Source: Cranoglanis bouderius (taxonomy: Eukaryota; Chordata; Actinopteri; Siluriformes; Cranoglanididae). From it: 64,000 nt of DNA. The position numbers and the translations under genes are program-made. The notes under the pieces are model-generated. The model did not search any database and had not been told where the DNA came from. It saw only the letters and a list, made by a program, of their open reading frames with translations. Positions 12,203-21,837 of the stretch are shown one piece after another (within the stretch, counting starts at the first letter, position 1; every line of letters begins with the position of its first letter). The stretch covers positions 3,444,501 to 3,508,500 of the forward strand of contig CM042552.1 of assembly GCA_023630585.1 (NCBI GenBank), written 5' to 3'.

Positions 12203-12721
12203 ATGTTGTTTTGCAATACATTTTATTGTCATTTGATTTTTTTTTTTAGCATTGCAGGAGTGTCTGAGGATAAGTGTGGCCCTGTCTCAATGACACAATG
12301 GGAAAGACACTTTTTCTGAGCTTTCTCAGTTTGCTGTCTTCATTTGAATCTGAGCACTACAAGATGGTGACTTTTTTCTCTTACGCTTTATGGTCCATGG
12401 ATGATCCAACTTTCAGAGAGAACTTTGCCCATGATCTGATGGCAACGCCTATATGACCAACCAGGCTAAATGCCAGACTGCAACTTTAAAGAAGCAGTTT
12501 ATCTTAAATGTAGTCTGTGAGCCAAGGCATGTTTGAATTTGCCTTTTTTTTGCCACTTTGTCACTAGATATGGCAACTATTTAGACCCCTTTACTGACTT
12601 AATTTCTGAAAAGAGCCCAGTGACAAAGCTAGCAATTTCTTGAGCAGACATTACCGACTGTTCTGCATGCAATACGGCTCCCCAGCTCACATCACAACTA
12701 CCGGTTATACAAGTGGTCAAC

Positions 12722-13110
12722 GAGTTGCACGACGACCAATCACTGATCACCATTGTTCCCAACGACCAATCATTGATCACCAATGTTCACAACGACAAAT
12801 CACTGATCACCATTGTTCCCAACGACCAATCACTGATCACCAATGTTCACAACGACCAATCACTGATCACTATTGTTCCCAACGACCAATCACTGATCAC
12901 CATTGTTCCCCACGACCAATCACTGATCACCAATGTTCACAACGACCAATCACTGATCACTATTGTTCCCAACGACCAATCACTGATCACCATTGTTCCC
13001 AACGACCAATCATTGATCACCATTGTTCCCAACGACCAATCATTGATCACCAATGTTCACAACGACCAATCACTGATCACCATTGTTTCCAATGACCAAT
13101 CACTGATAGT
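12722..13110. repeat. 30-bp minisatellite, about 12-13 units
   Basis: Exact 30-bp period with unit CACTGATCACCATTGTTCCC plus AACGACCAAT. Two main variants alternate: one with CATTGTTCCC and one with CAATGTTCAC, plus a TATTGTTCCC sub-variant. The order is not random: the block 'AATGTTCAC unit, TATTGTTCCC unit, CATTGTTCCC unit' occurs twice (12831-12920 and 12921-13010). Because 30 is divisible by three, two plus-strand frames stay open through the array, but they encode only a repeat and are not a gene. Confidence 0.95.
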
Positions 13111-13119
13111 TTGTCTATT

Positions 13120-13780
13120 GTTTGTCTCACTTATTCTATTCTATTCTATGTGCTTTCATAAAATATGAAATATTCCTCCTTCACGTTACCTGTTTTCATA
13201 TGAAAATGATGACTAAATAATGAATATGCAAATTAATCCATGGCGTCATCTGGCGACTTCTAGCAACTGCCTGAGCATGCAGTAGCTATTGGTAGCTATT
13301 TTAAACATTTTAAACTGACGTACTTGTGTGGTTTATGACAAAAAAGGACAAAAACTGACAAAAACACCTCAAGCTTTAAACACTCATAGCAGGCATTTAC
13401 TTCCATAGCACATACAGCACTGAATGTAAATTAAAATATCGCCTTCATTTCCAATTGATATGTTTTTATTTTTTAAATTTCCATTACATCCATTACAGTT
13501 TCTTTGAGGTAAATACTGTATGGTGCGCCTCTTTCTTTTATTCTGGCAACTCTGTCTCCATCTGCTGCTATGACTATGAACCGCAGCATTTCTACACTTT
13601 AAAAAAAAAATAAAAAATTCTGACTGCAGCTATATTTTAGTGTTTTATAAAACTAGCTTATAGTCACGGCTAGCTAAATGGTATTCGTGTGATTACTGCA
13701 TATTGGTCGGAGACACTGAATGTTACCATGGAAACGAATTCCTTCCTGCTTTTCCGACTTCTGCTTTCTCTTTAGGCTGG
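13120..13780. other. Intergenic, no gene seen
   Basis: AT-rich spacer between the minisatellite and the spast promoter, with a short (TTCTA)n piece at about 13130-13147. No exon, RNA gene or clear transposon is recognised. Confidence 0.5.
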
Positions 13781-13789
13781 TTAGTGAGT

Positions 13790-13823
13790 GCGCATGCGTC
13801 GGGAAAAGTAACGCGCATGCGCC
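13790..13823. promoter_or_regulatory. Paired NRF1 sites in the spast promoter
   Basis: GCGCATGCG at 13790-13798 and GCGCATGCGCC at 13813-13823 are palindromic NRF1 sites 23 bp apart, about 160-190 bp upstream of the first spast ATG. NRF1 is reported to drive human SPAST, so the arrangement looks conserved. There is no TATA box, which fits a housekeeping promoter. Confidence 0.75.
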
Positions 13824-13974
13824 GTAGAGAGTATACTTGACAGCACTTTTGGTTATGACCAAACTGTAAACAACACGCGCACTGAAGCAGGAACTAGGAA
13901 TGTTAGTGAATTAATTGGACCAGATGGGATTTTGAAGCGGATTAGTTTTGTTATGGAAGCGTTCTGCCCAGTGA

Positions 13975-13980
13975 ATGTGA
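13975..13980 (+). promoter_or_regulatory. Minimal start-stop uORF abutting the spast ATG
   Basis: The bases read ATG TGA ATG: a start codon followed directly by a stop codon, then the first spast ATG at 13981. A second uORF begins at 13953 (ATGGAAGCG), is out of frame and overlaps the spast start. Both should lower initiation at the first spast ATG. That ATG has a poor context itself (T at -3, A at +4). Confidence 0.6.
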
Positions 13981-16900
13981 ATGAATTCGGCGCCTGGAAG
14001 CAGAGTGAAGTGGAAGAAAAGAACCGCAGCCCGGATCGGGCCTGGACCCGGGGACACCTGTGACCAGAAGACGCTTCATCATCATCCTCCTCCTCCTCCT
14101 CCGCGTTTCTACCACCTTCTAGTCCTTTTCTCTCCGCTCCTGTCCCTCTATTCAGTGCTCGGGGCGGTGGTGTCGGGTCTGTGTGCACTTTTAGCCTGGT
14201 TTTTCAAGCCAATCTGCCGCGCTATGGCCACCAAACCGAAGGAAGCGGACGGTGGAGACTGCGATGCCACCGGAGATCTGATCAAAAAGCATCACAAACA
14301 GGCGTTTGAGTTCATCTCAGTGGCGCTGCGCATCGACGAGGATGAGAAAGGTAACACTTCCAGTTTTAAAGGTCCAATAGTCGATTGTTTTTTTTTATTT
14401 CTTACTCGTACAAATAACCTGGAAGATATTTAGAACATGATAAACAATACTGGTTTAACCCATGACTTCAGCACAAGTGTACTAAGTGGCTGAGAAAAGC
14501 TGTTTGGAAAACTGACTTCCGGTCCGGAATGCTTGCTTGTGTTTGGATGGGCCGCCGTAGTTTCTGGAGGCAAAGACTTGTGAACGTGCGTGAGATAAAC
14601 AAAGATTCAAACGTCAAACACATCTACACAACTGTTAGAGAGATCATACCTAATGCACCTTTAATAACATCTAATTAGACTCGTGTCTAATACAGGACAC
14701 TGCCCTTTTTGTAAACAAAAACTGGATATAAGTGAGGAATAAAACACTCCGTGTCATGTTGTTATAGAAAACTTACCAATGTCAGAATGGTATGGTGTGT
14801 GAAGTGGAGTTATTGCTGCCACCCTGAAGGTCATTAACCTCCTGTAACAGCAGTGTTTTATTCCTCTTATACCATAGCAATTTGCCAAGGATTACAATTT
14901 TGTCTCGTCATCCTTTTTTAAAAAAAAATCAGTTTGTAGTTACGTTTAATGTTGTGGAACGTCTATGAAACTAGTCATTTCCTGTTCTCACTTATGTTAT
15001 AGCAGCTATAATAATAGTACTTCCCTCACCAGCCTCTCTTTATTTCTCTCTCTCATGTTACCGACAAACCGCAAAGTGTGAACTCCTCTGTCCTGAAGCT
15101 GTCGGGACATTTAAAATTACAGCTTTAGTTCTGACTGTTTCAAAGCTCTGACCATATCCATATGTAGTGTTTATACAGTAGCCCTACAGACACCCTAGAG
15201 CGGGTGACCTAGAATGGAATAATCGAGCTATTGATCGGCCTCGTGACATAAACCAGGACAGATCCCTATCACTAGCATCATCTGCAAAGCAGCAGTTAGT
15301 GTACTGGATGGATTAGCCAGTGTTACTCAGAACTATACCACCGCCTTTATGCCTCTTATCTGTGCATGGCTTCATAACACACTTTTTAAGTGTTAATCCG
15401 ATTCCGGGTTAATTTATGGCTTTGTTTTTCAATTTTCATCCATTTTCTCCCTAATTTGTTTCTGGCCAATTTCCACCAACCAGCTCCTCTGTCATAGGAA
15501 AGCTGGGGTGAATGCTAATAGTGGTCGATCGATATATCGCCTAGGCTGATATATCGGCTGATGTTTCGCATTTTTTAATTACCAGCATCGGGCCGATAAA
15601 TCTTCCGTGGTTAAGACGTTGGGCTACTGATCGGAAGGTCATGAGTTCAAACCCCAGCACCACCAAACTGCCACTGTTGACCTTAACCCTTAACTGCTCA
15701 GATGTATAAATGAGATAAATGTAAGTCGCTCTGGACGTCTGGGTGTCTGGCAAATGCCGTAAATGTAAATGTAGCATAAGTGCATTCTTTGACAATAAAA
15801 TGACCAATAATCGTTCGCTCTTTAACATGATGTTGCTTAATGTTACACACAACAACACTCCGCCGTGCAACAGCGTCGTAATCGAACAGTTGAATCCAAG
15901 TGCGGCGTATTAAATTGTCCACGATTAACGTGATATCAATGTGTAGTGTACCTTTTCATGTGTTGCGGTCGTTTTCATATCGTCTCAGGGAGTTTTTCCT
16001 CACCGCCGTCACCTCTGGCTCGCTCTTTAGGGATAAATTCATACATTTAAAATCTATATCCTGAATTGATATATTTCTTTAAAGCTGCTTTGGGACAATG
16101 TCCATTGTTAAAAGCGCTATGCAAATAAAACTGAATTGAATTGAACTGAATGATTGACCAGGGAGAGAGAGTAAACCATCCCACCTACCCCGGAGATCAC
16201 GGACAGTTTTGCTCTCTTGCTTGGCGTGAATACTTTTCTGTTGCCCCACTCTTTGCACCATACTTTTTTAAAGCATTTAACCAATTCAGTAGCTGTATTG
16301 GTGTTTTGATGGTCTAACACAGTGGTCACCAACCCTGTTCCTGGAGATCTACCTTCCTGCAGGTTTAATCTCCGACCTCAAAATCGAACACCCCTGTTTT
16401 CGTCGATCAAGAACTTCTTAAGGCAATGATTAGATGGTCAGGTGGGCACCATTATGGTTGGAGCTAAAGTCTTCAGGAAGGTAGATCTCCAGGAACAGGG
16501 TTGGTGACCACTGCTCTAGCATATTTCTGTATACAGGTGCTTGAGGCCAAGCAGAACAGAGCGGGTGTGCAAGTGGAACTGATTTGCGTGAATTCCAACA
16601 TGAAGTCTGTCACAAAAAAAATAAATAAATAAAAGCAAACAATAGTACATACCCTGATATCTTGTTGTTCCACTAACTCTGTGTTTAACTAGCAGACTGC
16701 AAATAGCTCATCACACTTGCACTTTCTGTTATGGGCGAGTTTGTCGACTGCTACCATTGTTGATTGTGGGCGGGGCCTATCCAGCTGATATGCTGATATG
16801 AGATAGTAGTAGCCTAAATGTGTACACTCTAGTTACACCCAGGAAGTTATGAAGCCGTGGCGTTTGTTTTTTTTTCCGTTTTTGTTTTTTTTAAGCACCA

Positions 16901-19037
16901 AATGTGAAACTAAATATAATGCAGTGACACTATCTGTATCTGTATCTGTATCTGTTCAGTGCTCCAGATATCCTTATCTGTATTCAGATTTAAACACAAA
17001 GTGGGCGTGGGCTACACCGGAACGATAGCTTAAATATGTACCACTATGCCCCTGGAAACCACTGCGGGGGAAAAAGAGGGTCTGATATTGTAGAAGCACT
17101 ACTCTAATGATTGTGTGTGTGTGTGTGTTTTCTAGGACACAAGGATCAGGCAGTGCAGTGGTACCGTAAGGGCATCGCTGAGCTGGAGAAAGGCATCTGC
17201 ATCAAGGTCACAGGCACTGGTGAGTCAGCATCCATCACCTCTCCATCCGTGTCCAAAATATCGACTTCCAACCTGACTGTGGGTGTGTGTGTGTTCGATG
17301 CTCTCTTTAGGGGAAAAAGCAGAACGAGCCAGACGGCTACAGGCTAAAATGAACAACAACTTGGTTATGGCCAAAGAGCGTCTGCAACTGCTGGGTGAGC
17401 ACTTCAGCTAGGAGACTGCATTACCCAGAATTCCCTTTAAAACTCCAATCATCACCTTCTTATGAAGATTTTGCTGCACCAATGGAGGAATGTATCAGGA
17501 TTGTGTTAGTGCTCAGCTAAGACACAGCTGTGTGAGGAGGTTTGGGGCGTGCCTCATTCCAGCACTCGTATCTTATTTCTCTAAAGTCAAAATTTATATT
17601 TTAGAAATTCATAACAAGGTTTAACCATAGCATTATCTGTAGTGTGGCACATTCAGATATAAGAGAAATGATTGTATCCAGATTGTATTCATGTGTAAAC
17701 TAGAAACGACCCGATCCTACAATTTCCCTTCTCCTGGTAAACCATGCAGCATGATTTACTCTCTCTGATGCTTTGTGACTCTTTCTTTCTCTCTGACTCT
17801 TTCTGATTTACTCTCTCTGACTCTTTGTGACTCTCTCTGACTCCTTCTTTCTCTCTGACTCTCCCTGATTTACTCTCTCTGACTCTTTGTGAGTCTCTCT
17901 TTCTTTCTGACTCCCGATTTACTCTCTCTGATTCAATCTCTCTTTCTCTTTGACTCTCCTTGATTTACTCTCTGACGCTTTGTGACTCTCTCTGACTCCT
18001 TCTTTCTCTCTGACTCGCCCTGATTTACTCTCTCTGACTCTTTGTGACTCTCTCTGACTCCTTCTTTCTCTCTGACTCTCCCTGATTTACTCTCTCTGAC
18101 TCTTTGTGACTCTCTCTGACTCCTTCTTTCTCTCTGACTCTCCCTGATTTACTCGCTCTGACTCTTCGCGATTCTCCTTCTCTCTGACTCTCCCTGATTC
18201 ACTCTCTCTGACTCTTTGTGACTCTCTTTCTCTCTGACTCTTCCCTGAGTTACTCTCTCTGTCTCTTTCTTTCTCTCTGACTCTCCCTGATTTACTCTCT
18301 CACTTTCTGACTTTCTTTCTCTGTCTATCTCTCTTTGTCTCTCTGACTCTGACTTTCTCTGTCTCTCACTCTGTTTTTCGGGGTTGGTGATGGTGAAGCC
18401 GAGCTGAGCTCAGATTCTTCGCACCCTGTAAACACTGACGTCATTAATTCGCGTCTCTCCAACGGCAGCCTCCGCCCAGGTGAGGAAAGGAGAGAAGATA
18501 AAAACTACTGGTACACAAATAGAGTTTAATGTTGAATCAGTTAGTTGATACAGTGAGTAACAGTGAAGGTATAAAATCACTGACAGTTGATGATATTAAA
18601 AGATACTCAGAAAAAAGAGTCAGTATGTTTGTTGTTTATGTATGCTACATAAAATTCTTTTTTGATTATAAAACTCCGCTGTTTTATTAACATTGTTAGC
18701 AAAATTACATGCGTTTATCATGAAGATTCCTTTGGTAGAATTATTGTGATATGATTATTTTTGCTATATCACTCACCCCTAATTATAATTAAATATATTT
18801 TTTTTATTTTAAAAGACATTCTAGTATTTTTGTTTATTTAAACATTTGTGTGTGTGTGTGTGTGTGTGCGCGCTGGTTCACAGCCAGCAGTGTTTTACCT
18901 AAGAAAACAGACTCCTCTTCATCTCTGGTGAAGCTGAAGCCTGCCAGACCTTCCTCTAGCGCCCCCCAGCGCTCAACCAGCTTCACTGCACCAGCTGCAG
19001 GCCGAACAGGACCCCAATCCAATCACAAGGTACTGAG

Positions 19038-19075
<38 letters not shown>

Positions 19076-19258
19076 TTAAGTACATTAAAGTCTTTGCTCT
19101 TGTGAAAAACTAAATGTGCTTATTTTAGTTTCTAGAAGAGAAAAATAACTTTCGTTTTGGTCGTGCCTCTGATTTGATTCGAGAGTCGTTTAAAGTGAGT
19201 GCATCGCTCATAAAGTGGTTAGGATTAGGATAATCTGTAGTGTATATTTAGCAATAGG

Positions 19259-19319
<61 letters not shown>

Positions 19320-19490
19320 ATCAAAGTTAGCTTACAGCACTTTGATGTCTAGATGAGAAAAATAATTTTTGAATTGTTCATGGATCTGAATTGATTCACT
19401 TAAAAGTCATTGAAAATAAATGAGTCATTTACAAAGTGGTTAAGGTTAGAATGACTTTAAATCTGTAGTGTATTTCTAGTAATAGGATAC

Positions 19491-19534
<44 letters not shown>

Positions 19535-19722
19535 CATCAGAGTTTCAGGTCACAGCATTTGATTTATTGTCTAGTTCAGTAAAAATAACATTCAAATGGT
19601 TCATTGATCTGAACTGATTCACTTAAAAGAGTCATTTGAAATAAATAAATCGTTCAGATTTAGAATGACTTCATACTGGATCTGTTGTGCTTCACTTAAT
19701 ATTTTGTGTGTTTAGTAATAGG

Positions 19723-19781
<59 letters not shown>

Positions 19782-19957
19782 GTTTTAGCTTATTGCTTAT
19801 TTTAGTGCTTAAATGAAAAAAGAATTTGTTTGTGCCTCTGAATCGATTCATGTAAGAGTCATTTGAAATAAATGAATCATTCACAGAGTGGTTAGGATTA
19901 GACTGACTTTATATCTGTAGCTCTTCAATTTCTATTTAGTGTTTTTAGTAATTGAAT

Positions 19958-20015
<58 letters not shown>

Positions 20016-20429
20016 AGGCTCCAGCAGGTCGAGGTGCTGCCAGAGGGAACATTAAAGCCGGCGCTGCTCCTTCCTCCACTCCACAGAGGAAGAGAGAGAT
20101 GAAGAACTTTAAAAATGTGGACAGCAAACTGGCCAACCTCATCCTCAATGAGATAGTGGACAGGTGAGAGAGAGAGAGAGAGCGTTAGAGGACACACCCC
20201 TCCTCTGTGAATTGTTCACTATATTATAAAATGTACATGAATGTGTCGTGTGCTGTACAGTCCTGGTGTGTGTGTGTGTGTGTGTGTGTGTTTGTTTTGC
20301 AGTGGCTCGGCGGTGAGATTCGAGGATGTAGCAGGTCAGGAGTTGGCCAAACAAGCACTGCAGGAGATCGTGATCCTGCCGGCACTGCGGCCTGAGGTGC
20401 GACACGAGACCGCTTCACATCAGAGATCA

Positions 20430-20484
<55 letters not shown>

Positions 20485-20615
20485 CCCATGTCTCACAACA
20501 TACACCATGCATTAGATGTGTTGTTGTTGCTGTAGTTGTTTACAGGACTGAGAGCTCCAGCAAGAGGACTGCTGCTGTTCGGGCCTCCCGGTAACGGGAA
20601 GACCATGCTGGTACG

Positions 20616-20655
<40 letters not shown>

Positions 20656-20702
20656 ATCACATCCTGCTTCACTACACACTACTCATCCACGCACTCATCC
20701 AG

Positions 20703-20758
<56 letters not shown>

Positions 20759-21247
20759 TGTTTCTCTCGTCCAGGCAAAAGCCGTTGCCATGGAATCCAA
20801 CGCTACCTTCTTCAACATCAGTGCTGCCAGTCTGACTTCTAAATACGTCAGTGACCTTTCTTTCTTTCGTTTGTTTATTCCTTTCTTTCTCTCTCTCCTT
20901 TCCTTTCATTTGTTTTATTTGTTTTTCTTTCTTTCTTTTTCTTGCCGTCTTTTTGTTTGTATGTTTGTTTGTTCATTCCTTTCTTTCTCTCTTGCTCTCT
21001 GTCACTTTTTTGTTCATTTCTTTCTTTCTTTCTTTCTCCCTCCCTCCTAGTTATCTCTGTTATTTATAGGATGTGTTGTTACTCATCGTTTATTAGATGC
21101 GTGTGTGTATGTGTGTGTGTGTGTGTGTGTGTGCGCGCACACGTTGTACAGGTTGGTGAAGGTGAGAAACTGGTACGCGCTCTGTTTGCTGTTGCCCGAG
21201 AACTGCAGCCGTCAGTCATCTTCATTGGTGAGAAACCATACACACAC

Positions 21248-21295
<48 letters not shown>

Positions 21296-21353
21296 AGTAG
21301 ATGTACCTCGATCTATGACATGACCTTCAGCTCATTAATTCCATTCTGGTGAC

Positions 21354-21384
<31 letters not shown>

Positions 21385-21777
21385 GAAATAGACAGTCTCC
21401 TGTGTGAAAGGAGAGAAGGAGAGCACGATGCCAGCCGGAGACTGAAGACTGAGTTCCTCATTGAGTTTGATGGGGTATGAATCTCTCTCTCTTTCTCTCT
21501 CCCCGTCTCATGTCCTTAATGTCTTACTGTCTGTCTGTCTCTCATTCTCTTTCTGCTAACTGTATTTGAATATAAGTCATCCAGTTATGTGTTTCTGGAG
21601 GTTTATAATATATGTGTGTGTGTGTATAGGTACAGTCAGGAAGAGATGACCGGGTACTGGTGATGGGAGCCACAAATCGTCCTCAGGAGCTGGACGAGGC
21701 CGTGCTCAGGTTCCCACTGCTCTCATTGTGTTCTTGCTGTTTCAGTGTTAATGTGAACTCTACCTTTAATTCCTCAC

Positions 21778-21837
<60 letters not shown>

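Noticed and set aside
12722..13110. Possible CRISPR-like regular array
   Set aside because: Units are directly joined with no unique spacers, and the DNA is eukaryotic. It is a minisatellite.
12640..13168. Two long overlapping plus-strand open frames with repeated SLITIVPNDQ-type peptide
   Set aside because: They are an effect of a 30-bp repeat whose length is divisible by three. No promoter, splice signals or homology.
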